Source of the DNA: Mycolicibacterium confluentis
GTDB lineage: Bacteria; Actinomycetota; Actinomycetes; Mycobacteriales; Mycobacteriaceae
Reading direction: 5' to 3'
Assembly (NCBI RefSeq): GCF_010729895.1
Contig: NZ_AP022612.1
Location: 806,001-870,000, forward strand
Length of the DNA: 64,000 nt
The translations under genes and the position numbers were made by a program. Under the pieces are notes generated by a model. The model did not search any database and had not been told where the DNA came from. It saw only the letters and a list, made by a program, of their open reading frames with translations. Shown here in pieces: positions 44,942-54,503 of the stretch. Every line of letters begins with the position of its first letter. The first letter of the stretch is position 1.

Positions 44942-44957
44942 ATCAACCAACTAGTTG
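44942..44957. promoter_or_regulatory. inverted repeat upstream of the thiolase operon
   Basis: TCAAC (44942-44946) pairs with GTTGA (44953-44957), and inside it CAACTAGTTG is a perfect 10-bp palindrome. It lies 13 bases before the thiolase ATG, beside the AGAGGAGAGG ribosome site. The ACCAAC element it contains recurs in the mcr and SDR promoters. Confidence 0.45.
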
Positions 44958-44970
44958 AGAGGAGAGGTCC

Positions 44971-46131
44971 ATGGCGGAAGCTGTGATCGTCGAGGCCGTC
45001 CGGGCGCCGGTCGGTAAGAGAAATGGCGCGTTGTCGGGGGTGCACCCCAGTGAGCTGTCGGCGCAGGTGCTCAATGGCCTGGTCGAGCGCGCGGGAGTCG
45101 ATCCCGCACTCGTCGACGACGTCATCTGGGGCTGCGTCATGCAGGCCGGTGAGCAGGCGCTGGACATCGCGCGCACCGCGGTGCTGACGGCGGGCTGGCC
45201 GGAGACCGTTCCGGGCGTCACTGTGGACCGCCAGTGCGGTTCGAGCCAGCAGTCGTTGCACTTCGCCGTCGCGGGTGTGGTGGCCGGCCACTACGACGTC
45301 GTCGTCGCCGGTGGCGTCGAGTCGATGTCGCGGACCCCGATGGGCTCCTCTCTGGCCAACGGCGGGCATCCCTACCCGGAGGCGTTCCGCGAGCGCTACA
45401 ACGGTCAGACCCCGAACCAGGGCGTCGGCGCCGAGATGATCGCCGAGCAGTGGGGCTTCAGCCGCACCCAGCTCGACGAGTTCTCGCTGCGATCGCATGA
45501 GAAGGCCGCCGCCGCACAGGATTCCGGTGCCTTCAAGGACCAGATCGTCGGCATCAAGACCAAGGACGCGGACGGCAACGACACCGTCGTGCTCGAGGAC
45601 GGCGGCATCCGCCGCGGCGGCACGGTGGAGTCGATGGGCAAGATCAAGCCCGCCTTCAAGGAGGACGGTGTGATCCACGCCGGCAACTCCAGCCAGATCT
45701 CCGACGGCTCGGCGGCGCTGCTGATCATGTCGGCCGAGAAGGCCAAGGACCTGGGCCTCAAGCCGCTGGCCAAGGTGCACACCGCGGTGCTGGCCGGTGC
45801 CGATCCGGTCATCATGCTGACCGCCCCGATCCCGGCCACGCAGAAGGCGCTGAAGAAGTCGGGCCTGAGCGTCGACCAGATCGGTGTGTTCGAGGTCAAC
45901 GAAGCCTTCGCGCCCGTGCCGATGGCATGGCTGAAGGACATCGGCGCCGACGAGTCCAAGCTCAACCCCAACGGTGGCGCCATCGCGCTGGGACACCCGC
46001 TGGGCGGGTCCGGTGCACGCATCCTGACCACGCTGCTCTACCACATGCGGGACAACAACATTCAGTACGGCCTGCAGACCATGTGTGAGGGCGGCGGCCA
46101 GGCCAACGCCACCATCCTCGAGCTGCTGTGA
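44971..46131 (+). CDS. acetyl-CoA acetyltransferase / 3-ketoacyl-CoA thiolase
   Basis: 386 residues. Nucleophile Cys in VDRQCGSSQQS (near residue 90), NEAFAPVP (near 312), the catalytic His of GGAIALGHPLGGSGAR (near 343) and the second Cys of MCEGGGQAN (near 373) are all present, so the enzyme should be functional. It cleaves 3-ketoacyl-CoA (beta-oxidation) or condenses acetyl-CoA. Homologue of Rv1135A-type protein. Coupled to the enoyl-CoA hydratase by a GTGA overlap, so the two act in one pathway. Start fixed by an AGGAGAGG at a proper distance. Confidence 0.93.
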   Translation: MAEAVIVEAVRAPVGKRNGALSGVHPSELSAQVLNGLVERAGVDPALVDDVIWGCVMQAGEQALDIARTAVLTAGWPETVPGVTVDRQCGSSQQSLHFAVAGVVAGHYDVVVAGGVESMSRTPMGSSLANGGHPYPEAFRERYNGQTPNQGVGAEMIAEQWGFSRTQLDEFSLRSHEKAAAAQDSGAFKDQIVGIKTKDADGNDTVVLEDGGIRRGGTVESMGKIKPAFKEDGVIHAGNSSQISDGSAALLIMSAEKAKDLGLKPLAKVHTAVLAGADPVIMLTAPIPATQKALKKSGLSVDQIGVFEVNEAFAPVPMAWLKDIGADESKLNPNGGAIALGHPLGGSGARILTTLLYHMRDNNIQYGLQTMCEGGGQANATILELL

Positions 46132-46931
46132 CGGAGACGGCACAGGAGGCCCCCGGCGCTCTCACCGAGCGTCGGGGCAACGTCCTGATCATCACCCTCA
46201 ACCGTCCCGAGGCCCGCAACGCGATCAACGCCGCGGTCAGCACCGCGGTCGGTGACGCTCTGGCGGAGGCGCAGGCCGATCCCGAGGTGCGGGCCGTGGT
46301 CATCACCGGCGCGGGCGACAAGTCGTTCTGCGCGGGCGCCGACCTCAAGGCGATCTCCCGCGGTGAGAACCTGTTCCACCCGGACCACCCGGAGTACGGA
46401 TTCGCCGGCTACGTCAGTCATTTCATCGACAAGCCGACGATCGCCGCGGTCAACGGGACGGCGCTGGGTGGTGGCACCGAACTGGCGCTGGCCAGTGATC
46501 TCGTGGTCGCCGAGGAGCGGGCGCAGTTCGGCCTGCCCGAGGTCAAGCGGGGGCTCATCGCTGCCGCGGGCGGCGTGTTCCGCATCGTCGACCAGTTGCC
46601 CCGCAAGGTGGGTCTGCAGCTGATCCTGACCGGTGAACCGCTCAGCGCCGCCGAGGCGCTGAAGTGGGGTCTGATCAACGACGTGGTGCCCGACGGCACG
46701 GTGGTCGACGCCGCCGTGGCGCTGGCCGAACGCATCGCGGCCAATGCGCCGTTGGCCGTGCAGGCCAGCAAGCGCGTGGCGTACGGCGTGGACGACGGTG
46801 TGATCACCGGCGACAAGGGCGGCTGGGACCGCACCATGCGGGAGATGAAGGTGGTGTTCCGCTCCGAGGACGCCATGGAGGGTCCGCTGGCGTTCGCTCA
46901 GAAGCGCGCGCCGGTCTGGAAGGCCCGCTGA
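46128..46931 (+). CDS. enoyl-CoA hydratase/isomerase (crotonase family)
   Basis: 267 residues, GTG start overlapping the thiolase stop. Oxyanion-hole motifs FCAGADLKA (near residue 68) and NGTALGGGTELALASD (near 105) are intact; FGLPEVKRGLIAAAGG holds the usual catalytic acid Glu. Hydrates 2-enoyl-CoA or isomerises it. Corresponds to Rv1136. Together with the thiolase it supplies two steps of a fatty acid or sterol side-chain cycle. A strong terminator follows. Confidence 0.93.
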   Translation: MTETAQEAPGALTERRGNVLIITLNRPEARNAINAAVSTAVGDALAEAQADPEVRAVVITGAGDKSFCAGADLKAISRGENLFHPDHPEYGFAGYVSHFIDKPTIAAVNGTALGGGTELALASDLVVAEERAQFGLPEVKRGLIAAAGGVFRIVDQLPRKVGLQLILTGEPLSAAEALKWGLINDVVPDGTVVDAAVALAERIAANAPLAVQASKRVAYGVDDGVITGDKGGWDRTMREMKVVFRSEDAMEGPLAFAQKRAPVWKAR

Positions 46932-46951
46932 AGCTCCGCAACCCCAAACAG

Positions 46952-46990
46952 AAAGCGCCCCGGAATCTTTCGATTCCGGGGCGCTTTTCT
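46952..46990. terminator. intrinsic bidirectional terminator
   Basis: A perfect 16-bp stem (46952-46967 with 46972-46987) closes on TTTC and is flanked by A-rich and T-rich ends (AAA before, TTTTCT after), fitting both the plus-strand thiolase operon and the convergent fasciclin gene. Confidence 0.85.
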
Positions 46991-47003
46991 GTGTCTGCTA
47001 CTG

Positions 47004-47774
47004 CTACTGCGACTCAGCCTCGGCCGAGGTGGTCGTCGTCTCCGCGGTGGTCTCGGTGGTCGCCGGGGCCTCCGACGTGGTGGTCGTCGCCTCGGTGGTG
47101 CTGGTCGGCGACGTCGTCGTGGTCGCGGTGCCCGGCAGCGCGCCCGCCGGCGACAGCACGGTGTCGATCATGTAGATCTTGGCGTTCTGCGCGGTGATGC
47201 CGCCGCACACCACCTTGGCGGTGTCGTCGAACTTCAGATCGCCACCCTTACCCGTGATGGTGATCTGCGTGCCCTCCTGCGTGGTGAGCTTGCCGTAGAT
47301 GTCGTCGGGTCCCAGCAGGCCCAGCGCGATGTGGTAGTAGACCAGCGCGGTGAGCGCGGCGGGATCGGCCTTGAGCGCCTCGACCTCGGCGGGGTCCAGC
47401 TTGGCGAACGCCTCGTTGGTGGGCGCGAAGATGTTGTACGGGCCGTTGTCGATCACGCTGACGATGTTGACGTCCGGGTTCCAGCCGCCCGAGATCACCG
47501 AGTTGAAGGTGCTGAGGTCCGGGATGCTCGCGATGGCCGCGGTGCCGGACTTGCCATACAGGCCAGCCAACCCCGTGGTTCCCAGCGACTTTTTGAAGTC
47601 GTCGCACTTGGGGCCGTGCACATCGGGCACCGGGGCGGAGAAGGTGGGAGTCGCGGTGGCGCTCGGGGTGGGCTCCGGGGTGGGCTCGGCATAGGCGGTC
47701 AACGCGGTCGGGATGGAGATGGCAATCGCCGCTGCGGCCGCGACCACGCCAAGGGTCTTCAATCGAGTCGTCAT
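47004..47774 (-). CDS. exported fasciclin-domain (MPT70/83-type) protein
   Basis: 256 residues. Signal peptide to about residue 29 (ALTAYA-EP), a Pro/Thr-rich linker, then a FAS1 domain (about 60-205) with FNSVISG, YNIFAPTNEAFAKL and ALVYYHIAL, and a C-terminal 50-residue Thr/Glu/Ala-rich tail ending AEAESQ. Two Cys (CDDF and VVCGG) may pair as in MPT70. The protein is expected in the cell wall or medium, where fasciclin domains mediate adhesion. The low-complexity tail has no lipobox or anchor. Confidence 0.9.
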   Translation of the reverse strand: MTTRLKTLGVVAAAAAIAISIPTALTAYAEPTPEPTPSATATPTFSAPVPDVHGPKCDDFKKSLGTTGLAGLYGKSGTAAIASIPDLSTFNSVISGGWNPDVNIVSVIDNGPYNIFAPTNEAFAKLDPAEVEALKADPAALTALVYYHIALGLLGPDDIYGKLTTQEGTQITITGKGGDLKFDDTAKVVCGGITAQNAKIYMIDTVLSPAGALPGTATTTTSPTSTTEATTTTSEAPATTETTAETTTTSAEAESQ

Positions 47775-47846
47775 ATCGCTCCTCTCGTCGCCTTGTTACG
47801 TCGTCGGGCCGTGTTCGGCCGTTACAGGTATGTGACGTGCATCTCA

Positions 47847-48065
47847 TCATGTGAGACGCGGGATGGCGTCTGGTCCGGCAGAAATCGTAAGCACACCGGT
47901 TCTGGGGCGCCGACCGGGGCTGCCCCCGGTGACCGGCAGGGTGCGTCGCGAGATGCTGCCGCACAGCCCGGCGGCCACCACACCCAGGCCTGCTGCCAGG
48001 AAGAACGCGACGTCGTAGGAGCCGTTCGGGTCGCGCAGCCAGCCCACCCCCGCAGAGGTGACGGC
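47847..48065 (-). pseudogene. MFS transporter C-terminal remnant
   Basis: In the 387-base gap 47775-48161 the minus strand reads VTSAGVGWLRDPNGSYDVAFFLAAGLGVV, then AAGLCG, as in the last helices of organic-acid MFS carriers, and stops at 47847-47849. Upstream helices are missing, and the sequence before it (to about 48110) is out of frame. Confidence 0.5.
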
Positions 48066-48161
48066 GGCACCATGTCGGCGGGGCCGCGAACACCCAGACG
48101 ACCACGATGGGAGCGTCGCCGCCGCGTCAGCGCGCCTGGGGCACGTCATACGATGACGCCC

Positions 48162-48686
48162 ATGCCTGAGCCGCTCATTCTCTCCCTCAAGGGCCGGACG
48201 CCCCGCCTGCACGCCGACAGCTGGGTCGCGCCCAACGCGAGCGTGATCGGCGACGTGATCCTGGCCGCGAGGTCCAGCGTCTGGTACTCGGCCACGCTGC
48301 GCGCCGAGATCGAACCGATCGAGGTCGGCTACGGGTCCAACATCCAGGACGGTGTCACCGTGCACACCGACCCGGAGTTCCCCGTGACGATCGGCGCCGG
48401 CGTCAGCGTCGGCCACAACGCCGTCCTGCACGGCTGCACGATCGAGGACGACGTGCTCGTTGGGATGGGTGCGGTCGTGCTGAACGGCGCGGTGATCGGT
48501 AAGGGTTCGCTGATCGCGGCCAGCGCCCTGGTGCCGCAGGGCATGGTGATCCCGCCGAAGTCGCTGGTTGCGGGAGTCCCCGGCAAGATCAGGCGCGAGC
48601 TTTCGGACGCCGAGGTGGCGGCCAACCACTACAACTCAGAGGTCTATCAACATTTGATTGAGGTGCATCGCGGCGCCAGTGGGTAA
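48162..48686 (+). CDS. gamma-carbonic anhydrase-like hexapeptide-repeat protein
   Basis: 174 residues from ATG 48162 (an in-frame ATG at 48153 is an alternative; the open frame back to 47331 is a shadow). Left-handed beta-helix repeats include VIGDVILAARSSVWYS, NIQDGVTVHTDP and VSVGHNAVLHGC, with the metal-binding His in TVHTD and GHNAVLHG. The trimeric family binds Zn or Fe and may hydrate CO2 or act as an acyltransferase. Likely operon with the following NAD(P)-binding gene (9 bases apart). Confidence 0.85.
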   Translation: MPEPLILSLKGRTPRLHADSWVAPNASVIGDVILAARSSVWYSATLRAEIEPIEVGYGSNIQDGVTVHTDPEFPVTIGAGVSVGHNAVLHGCTIEDDVLVGMGAVVLNGAVIGKGSLIAASALVPQGMVIPPKSLVAGVPGKIRRELSDAEVAANHYNSEVYQHLIEVHRGASG

Positions 48687-48695
48687 CCGCTGGGG

Positions 48696-49853
48696 GTGAA
48701 ATCGATGCGAATCCTGGTCACCGGAGCCTCGGGCTATGTCGGCTCGCGCCTTGTCACGGCCCTGCTCGACGCGGGCCATGAGGTCACGGTGGCGGGCCGG
48801 AACCCGGCGAAGTTCGGTGGCTACGGCTGGATCGACCGGGTCGCCGCCGTCCAGCTCGATGCGGCCGACGCCGACGCCACGGCCGCCGCGGTGGCTGCGG
48901 CCGGTCCGATCGACGTCCTCTACTACCTGGTGCACGGCATCGGCGAACCCGGGTTTCGGGACGCCGACAACGCCGCGGCCACCCACGTCGCGGAGGCCGC
49001 GAAGGCGGCCGGGTTGAAGCGCATCGTTTACCTCGGCGGGTTCGTGCCCGACGACGACGCACTGTCCGAGCACCTGGCCAGCCGCGCCGAGGTGGCCGAC
49101 GCACTGCACGTGGACGGCGGCCCCGAGGTGGTGTGGCTCGGGGCGGCGATGATCATCGGCGCCGGGTCCACGTCGTTCGAGATGCTGCGCTACACCGGGG
49201 ACCGGTTCGTGCTCATGCCGATGCCGAAATGGGCGCGACATCCGATGGACCCGATCTCGATTCGCGATGTGCTGCACTACCTTCTGGCCGCGGCCGACCC
49301 CAAACAGGTGCCTGTCGGCTCCTACGACATCTGCGGGCCGACCACCACGACCTACGGTGATCTCATGCGCACCTACGCTCGGCTGGCCGGGAATCGACGC
49401 GCGCGGGTCCAAGTGCGGGGGATCGACACCGCGGCGCTGTCCCGGCTGACCGCGGTGGCCCTGCCGATTCCCGGTGGTCTGGCCGCGGATCTGGTGGCCT
49501 CCCTGGATTATCCGATGACGGCGTCGGCGCACCGCCTCGGTGACGTGGTGTCCGACCCCGACGGCGGCCTGGTCGGCATCGAGGACGCCATCGCCCGCTC
49601 GCTGGAACCCGTCGAACCCAAACCCGTGGATCGACTGACGGATCCGCACCACCTGGCCGACACCGACGCGGAATGGGCCGGCGGTGACGCGCTGCGCATC
49701 CAGCGCCTCGCGGCCATGGTCACGCCGTCGTTCGCGCACCCGGCGCTCGGGCTGATCTCGGCGGTGCCGAAACCCGTGGCGGGTGCGGTGCGCGCGGGCC
49801 TTGATGCCCTCGATGCGATCTCCGGAATGCTGCCCAAGCCCGGGCCGTCATGA
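48696..49853 (+). CDS. NAD(P)-binding atypical SDR
   Basis: 385 residues, GTG at 48696 or ATG 48705. Nucleotide motif VTGASGYVGSRL near residue 10 and YYLVHGIGEPGF and YLGGFVP after strands 4 and 5. The second half is not typical of sugar epimerases and includes PIPGGLAADLVASLDYPMTAS. Members act on lipids or as electron-transfer-chain assembly factors; the substrate is unknown. The stop overlaps the CPBP gene ATG by four bases. Confidence 0.75.
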   Translation: MKSMRILVTGASGYVGSRLVTALLDAGHEVTVAGRNPAKFGGYGWIDRVAAVQLDAADADATAAAVAAAGPIDVLYYLVHGIGEPGFRDADNAAATHVAEAAKAAGLKRIVYLGGFVPDDDALSEHLASRAEVADALHVDGGPEVVWLGAAMIIGAGSTSFEMLRYTGDRFVLMPMPKWARHPMDPISIRDVLHYLLAAADPKQVPVGSYDICGPTTTTYGDLMRTYARLAGNRRARVQVRGIDTAALSRLTAVALPIPGGLAADLVASLDYPMTASAHRLGDVVSDPDGGLVGIEDAIARSLEPVEPKPVDRLTDPHHLADTDAEWAGGDALRIQRLAAMVTPSFAHPALGLISAVPKPVAGAVRAGLDALDAISGMLPKPGPS

Positions 49854-50548
49854 CGGGGGTGCTGGAGCAGATCACGGCCCTGGTGACCGCGGCGGCGGCC
49901 CCGCCGGAGGAAGCGCCCTCGGTGCGACGCCGGCGGCGGATCACCGTCGTCGTGGTTCTGGTGCTCGGTGCGGTGTTGTTGGGCCTGTCGCTGACGCGCA
50001 CCCCGGGCGACGCGAGCTTTTACTGGCTGACCATCGCCATGGCGATCGTGTGGGCGGGCGGGGCGCTGCTGTCCGGCCCGCTGCACCTCGGTTGGGTGAC
50101 TGTCGCGGGAAGGCGGCGGCGCCCCGTGCTCACCGGCCTGGGCGTGGGACTGGCCGTGGGCGCGGCGTTCGTCGCGGGCGCGTTGGTGGCCCGCGAGATC
50201 GACGTCATCGCCGGACCGATCACGCGCGTGCTGGCCTATGCCAACCAGGGCAGCCTCGCGCTCATCGTGGCCATCACGCTGGCCAACGGCCTGGCCGAGG
50301 AGCTGTTCTTCCGCGGCGCGCTCTACAGTGCGCTGGGAAGCACTCGGCCACTGCTGATTTCGACGCTGCTGTACATCGCGGCGACCTCGGCGTCGGGCAA
50401 CCCGATGCTCGGCTTCGCGGCCGTGGTGCTGGGACTGGTGTGCGCGGTCGAACGCCGGGCGACCGGCGGCGTGCTGGCCCCGATGCTGACGCACCTGGTG
50501 TGGGGCCTGATCATGGTGCTCGCGCTGCCGCCGCTGTTCGGGATCTAG
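49850..50548 (+). CDS. CPBP (CAAX/Abi) family intramembrane metalloprotease
   Basis: 232 residues. About seven helices; the zinc motif EELFFRG (E-E-x-x-x-R, near residue 150) and the later HLVWGL with the His ligand (near 214) and SASGNP segment are those of CPBP proteases, which cut C-terminal segments of membrane proteins or peptides. The function in mycobacteria is unknown. ATGA overlap with the upstream gene. A hairpin of 48 bases follows. Confidence 0.8.
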   Translation: MTGVLEQITALVTAAAAPPEEAPSVRRRRRITVVVVLVLGAVLLGLSLTRTPGDASFYWLTIAMAIVWAGGALLSGPLHLGWVTVAGRRRRPVLTGLGVGLAVGAAFVAGALVAREIDVIAGPITRVLAYANQGSLALIVAITLANGLAEELFFRGALYSALGSTRPLLISTLLYIAATSASGNPMLGFAAVVLGLVCAVERRATGGVLAPMLTHLVWGLIMVLALPPLFGI

Positions 50549-50567
50549 TTCGCTTTCCGGCGCGACC

Positions 50568-50615
50568 AGACACAAACTCGCATGAAATCGCCCAATTTCG
50601 TGCGAGTTTGTGTCT
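50568..50615. terminator. 21-bp hairpin between convergent genes
   Basis: 50568-50588 pairs with 50595-50615 with a single G-T pair and a 6-base loop. It lies 20 bases after the CPBP stop and 13 bases before the convergent MFS stop. It is AT-richer (about half A+T) than the surroundings and almost perfectly symmetric, so it may also be a dispersed repeat. Confidence 0.65.
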
Positions 50616-50628
50616 GCTCGCGGGGGAA

Positions 50629-51915
50629 TCAGGACAGCGGGTGCGCGATCTCGTCGCGCGGCATCCGCGCGACCGTCAACGCGATCAACGCGAGGATGAT
50701 CGGCAGGATTCCGGCCACCGCGAAGATCGTCTGCATCGAGACGACCTTCGAGAGCGGACCCGCGATCGCCATCGAGACCGGCATGAACGCCAGTGAGACG
50801 AAGAAGTCCAGGCTCGACACCCGGCCCAGCATCGCCGGCGGGACGCGGCGCTGCAGCAGCGTGCCCCAGATGACCATGCCCGCACCGTCGGTCACGCCGA
50901 CGAGGAACGACGCCACGAGCATGAGCCAGAACGAACTGGTCCACCCGATCACGATCAGCGGAAGCGACCCGGCGCCCCACATCAGCATCATCACGGTCAG
51001 GTAGCGCCGCGGAAGGCGCCGAGAGGAGACCCCGAGCGCACCGAGCGCACCGCCCATACCGAACGCCGCGAGCACCAGGCCGTAACTGCGGGCGCCGTCC
51101 TCGAATCGTTCGGTGGCGATGAACGGCAGCAGCACCTCGAGCGGTCCGATCACCACGAGCACGAACATGCTCGCGAACAGCAGTGTCCACAGCAGCCAAG
51201 GCGTCTTGACCATGAATCGCACGCCGTCGGCCAGGTCGGTCAGCACGCGCGTCTTGACGCGCGCGGGTTCCACCACGAATCCGTTGCTCACCGGCCGGGT
51301 GGCGACCAGCAGCACGAGCGCCAGTGCGAACAGAACCGCGACGGTGGCCGACCCGAGCGTCGGAAAGGTCGCTCCGACAAGGAGTCCCGCGACGGCCGGG
51401 CCGACGGCGCGCTGCAGCACGGGCCGCATGACGCCCTCGACGCCGTTGGCCGCGAGCAGCTGCTCGGCCGGCAGGATGCGCGGCAGGTAGGCGCTGTAGG
51501 CCGGGAAGAAGAACGCCGCCGCGATGCCCAAGACGCCCGCGGCCACGGCCATATGCCAGATGCGCAGCAGGTCCAAAGCGCCGAGGACGGCGACGGCCGT
51601 GACGGCCACCAGGTTGACGGCCTCGACGACGAGAATGATCGCGCGCTGTGGGAATCGGTCCGCGGCGATACCGCCCACCAGGACGAATCCCACCAGACCC
51701 GCACCCAGGCACGCCGCCACCAGAGAGAGCGCCGCGGGGTCATGGTCGAGTTCCATGACCTGCAGAGCCATCACGACGGCCCACATGCCCTCGGCGAAGA
51801 TCGACAGCGAGACCGCCGCGATCAGCAGGCGGTATTCGCGGAACCGGAACGGGGCGAGCACGCGCCACCCGCCGGGGGCCCGTGCCTCCGACTGCCGTTC
51901 CAGGTCAGTGCTCAC
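50629..51915 (-). CDS. MFS transporter, drug/siderophore exporter type
   Basis: 428 residues, about 12 helices. The loop 2-3 motif reads GGIAADRFPQRAI. RYLTVMMLMWGAGSL and DFFVSLAFMPVSMAIAG fit the MFS_3 group that includes Tap and EntS exporters. Substrate unknown. On its own, convergent with the CPBP gene. Confidence 0.85.
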   Translation of the reverse strand: MSTDLERQSEARAPGGWRVLAPFRFREYRLLIAAVSLSIFAEGMWAVVMALQVMELDHDPAALSLVAACLGAGLVGFVLVGGIAADRFPQRAIILVVEAVNLVAVTAVAVLGALDLLRIWHMAVAAGVLGIAAAFFFPAYSAYLPRILPAEQLLAANGVEGVMRPVLQRAVGPAVAGLLVGATFPTLGSATVAVLFALALVLLVATRPVSNGFVVEPARVKTRVLTDLADGVRFMVKTPWLLWTLLFASMFVLVVIGPLEVLLPFIATERFEDGARSYGLVLAAFGMGGALGALGVSSRRLPRRYLTVMMLMWGAGSLPLIVIGWTSSFWLMLVASFLVGVTDGAGMVIWGTLLQRRVPPAMLGRVSSLDFFVSLAFMPVSMAIAGPLSKVVSMQTIFAVAGILPIILALIALTVARMPRDEIAHPLS

Positions 51916-52077
51916 TCATCGATGGTGGCCGAGTGGGCATGGCCGAGTCCACTGGTTTTCCCGCGCCGAATCTGACCTTGTCCCGCACCGACGCCGACAC
52001 TGCCCGCGTCGAGTGTGACGAAATGGCGTGATCCACTCGAACTTTCACGACCATGACAACGTGCGGGCGGATATCGC

Positions 52078-52890
52078 CTAGCTGTCGCTGAAGTTCGGTG
52101 CGCGCTTCTCCTGGAACGCCGTGACACCCTCGTAGAAGTCAGATCCGCTGAGCAGCATGTGCTGGCCCGCGGTCTCATGAGCCAGGGTGGTGTCCAGGTC
52201 GCCGAGGGTGGCGCCGTTGATCGCGCGCTTGGTCTTGGCGTAGGCCACCGCGGGCCCGGTCATCAGGCGCTTGATCACGGCGTCGGCCTCGGCCTCGAGT
52301 TGCTCGGCCGGGTACACGGCGCTGACCATGCCCCACTCGAGTGCCTCGGCAGCTGTCACGCGCTCGGCCAGCAGTGCCATCTTCATCGCACGCACGCGAC
52401 CGATGGCCGCAGCCACCAGGGCCGAGGCGCCGCCGTCGGGCATCAGGCCAATCTTGGTGAATGCCAACAGGAAGAAGGCCTTCTCCGATGCCAGGATCAG
52501 GTCGGACGCCAGCGCCAGCGATACGCCGATGCCGGCCGTCGGGCCCTGCACCACGGCCACCACTGGACGCGGGAAGTCGACGATCGCGCGGATCGCGCGA
52601 TTGCCCTGATGCAGGGTCTCCATCGGGTTGTGCCCGTTGCCGGTGTCGTCGGCGCTGATGCCCGCGCCGGCGCAGAAGCCGCGCCCGGTGCCGCCCAGGC
52701 GCACGACGCGGACCCGTGGGTCGGTCGCAGCGCGCTCGAGGGCGTCGGCCATACCCGCGAACACCGTCGGATTCACCGAGTTGAGGGTGTCGGGTCGATC
52801 GATGGTGATCGACAGCACGCCGTCGGTCAGGTCGACGAGGAGCCCGTCGACGGGAGTGAGTGCTTCCAGGCCGGTTTCCGCGATCGTCAT
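52078..52890 (-). CDS. enoyl-CoA hydratase/isomerase (crotonase family)
   Basis: 270 residues from ATG 52890 (ORF upstream of it lies in the promoter). [11 protein letters not shown] (near residue 73) and [15 protein letters not shown] give the oxyanion hole. [10 protein letters not shown] has Asp in place of the second catalytic Glu, as in isomerase-type members. Corresponds to echA10/echA11-type proteins next to mcr. Divergent from mcr over 123 bases. Confidence 0.9.
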   Translation of the reverse strand: MTIAETGLEALTPVDGLLVDLTDGVLSITIDRPDTLNSVNPTVFAGMADALERAATDPRVRVVRLGGTGRGFCAGAGISADDTGNGHNPMETLHQGNRAIRAIVDFPRPVVAVVQGPTAGIGVSLALASDLILASEKAFFLLAFTKIGLMPDGGASALVAAAIGRVRAMKMALLAERVTAAEALEWGMVSAVYPAEQLEAEADAVIKRLMTGPAVAYAKTKRAINGATLGDLDTTLAHETAGQHMLLSGSDFYEGVTAFQEKRAPNFSDS

Positions 52891-53013
52891 GAACACACCA
52901 TAGGAACTCCGCACCGCATCAGCACAGCCCACCCGTCGGTTGGTTGGGAGCCGGTGAGAAGATGCAGATCACACGTCAACGCAGAATTCAGATTCACACG
53001 AAGGGTGGACATC

Positions 53014-54105
53014 GTGGCGGGACCGCTTCAGGGATTGCGAGTTGTAGAGCTGGCCGGAATCGGGCCGGGGCCGCACGCGTCGATGATTCTCGGTGACCTC
53101 GGCGCCGACGTCGTGCGCGTCGAGCGTCCCTCCAAGAATCCGATTCCGATGCCCTCGCGCGACGCGACGCTGCGCAACCGTCGTTCGGTGGCCGCCGATC
53201 TCAAGGCGCCCGAGGGCAAGCAGCTGGTGCTCGACCTGATCAGCAAGGCCGACGTCCTGATCGAGGGCTACCGTCCCGGCGTCACCGAGCGTCTGGGCCT
53301 GGGGCCCGACGACTGCTTCAAGATCAACGACCGACTCATCTACGGCCGCATGACCGGCTGGGGCCAGGACGGCCCGCGTGCGCTGCAGGCCGGCCACGAC
53401 ATCAACTACATCTCGCTCAACGGCGTGCTGCACGCCGTCGGCCGCAAGGGGGAGAGGCCGGTGCCGCCGCTGAACCTCGCCGGCGACTTCGGCGGTGGGT
53501 CGATGTTCCTGCTCCTCGGCATCCTGTCGGCGCTGTACGAGCGGCAGACCTCGGGCAAGGGCCAGGTGGTCGACGCCGCCATGGTCGACGGCTCCAGCGT
53601 GCTGATCCAGATGATGTGGTCGTTCCGCGCACAGGGCATGTGGTCCGACGAGCGCGGCACCAACATGCTCGACACCGGCGCGCCCTACTACGACACCTAC
53701 GAGACCGCCGACGGCAAGTACGTCGCGGTGGGTTGCATCGAGCCGCAGTTCTACGCCGCGATGCTGGAGGGCCTGGGACTGGATCCGGCCGAACTGCCCG
53801 GGCAGAACGACATCAGCAACTGGTCCAAGCTCAAGCAGATCTTCACCGAGAAGTTCGCCGAGCACGACCGCGACCACTGGGCCAAGGTGTTCAACGGCAC
53901 CGACGCCTGCGTGACGCCCGTGCTGTCGTTCGGTGAGGTGCTCACCGAACCGCACATCACCGAGCGCGACACCTTCTACGACGCGGGTCAGGACGGCCTG
54001 CAGCCCCTCCCGGCGCCGCGGTTCTCGCGGACGCAGCCGGATACCCCGACGCCGCCGCGGGTGCCCGGCGAGGACACCGAAGCCGTGCTGCGCGACTGGA
54101 GCTGA
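53014..54105 (+). CDS. mcr: alpha-methylacyl-CoA racemase (CoA-transferase family III)
   Basis: 363 residues from GTG 53014 with AAGGG about 8 bases upstream. Family III fold with [20 protein letters not shown] near the start; catalytic His in [12 protein letters not shown] (near residue 129), Asp in NLAGDFGGG (near 156) and Glu in GCIEPQF (near 243) match the racemase. It interconverts 2R and 2S methyl-branched acyl-CoA so that branched and sterol side-chain acids can be beta-oxidised. Homologue of Rv1143. Confidence 0.95.
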   Translation: MAGPLQGLRVVELAGIGPGPHASMILGDLGADVVRVERPSKNPIPMPSRDATLRNRRSVAADLKAPEGKQLVLDLISKADVLIEGYRPGVTERLGLGPDDCFKINDRLIYGRMTGWGQDGPRALQAGHDINYISLNGVLHAVGRKGERPVPPLNLAGDFGGGSMFLLLGILSALYERQTSGKGQVVDAAMVDGSSVLIQMMWSFRAQGMWSDERGTNMLDTGAPYYDTYETADGKYVAVGCIEPQFYAAMLEGLGLDPAELPGQNDISNWSKLKQIFTEKFAEHDRDHWAKVFNGTDACVTPVLSFGEVLTEPHITERDTFYDAGQDGLQPLPAPRFSRTQPDTPTPPRVPGEDTEAVLRDWS

Positions 54106-54109
54106 CGCT

Positions 54110-54502
54110 CTAGGACGCTGACGCTCTAGGAGACGAGGACACCAGCTGGCGCTCGGGCGCCTGCTGGGTGTCCTCGGCGAGCGTCTCCGCCGACACCAGT
54201 TTCAAGCCGGCGACGGCCGCGATGATGCCGGCGAGGAAGACGAGCTTGAGGACCGACGCCGACTCCTGGCCGGTCAGCAACGCGATACCGACTGTCAGCG
54301 CAGCGCCCACTCCCGTCCACACCGCGTAGGCCGTGCCGATCGGGATGCGGCGTACCGCCCAGCCCAGGCCGGCCATGCTGAGCCCGAATGAGATCGCGAA
54401 CACCGTCGTCGGCCCCATGCGGGAGAAGCCGTCGGACTGGCCGAGCGCAGTGGCCCAGATGGCTTCCAGCACCGCACTCGCCAAGAGCACCAACCATGCC
54501 AT
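54110..54502 (-). CDS. SMR family transporter, SugE/Gdx type, second subunit
   Basis: 130 residues, four helices. The essential Glu in VLEAIWA (residue 13) and GTAYAVWTGVGAA of SugE/Gdx are present. C-terminal to helix 4 is a 26-residue hydrophilic tail (TQQAPERQLVSSS), longer than standard. It starts one base after the first SMR gene stop, so it is translated from the same message. Adjacent, opposite-topology pairs form antiparallel heterodimers. Expected to export guanidinium, given the riboswitch. Confidence 0.9.
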   Translation of the reverse strand: MAWLVLLASAVLEAIWATALGQSDGFSRMGPTTVFAISFGLSMAGLGWAVRRIPIGTAYAVWTGVGAALTVGIALLTGQESASVLKLVFLAGIIAAVAGLKLVSAETLAEDTQQAPERQLVSSSPRASAS

Positions 54503-54503
54503 C

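Noticed and set aside
49508..51712. Long minus-strand open frame of 734 codons
   Set aside because: Shadow of the SDR, CPBP and MFS genes; Arg/Gly-rich with no domain or start signal.
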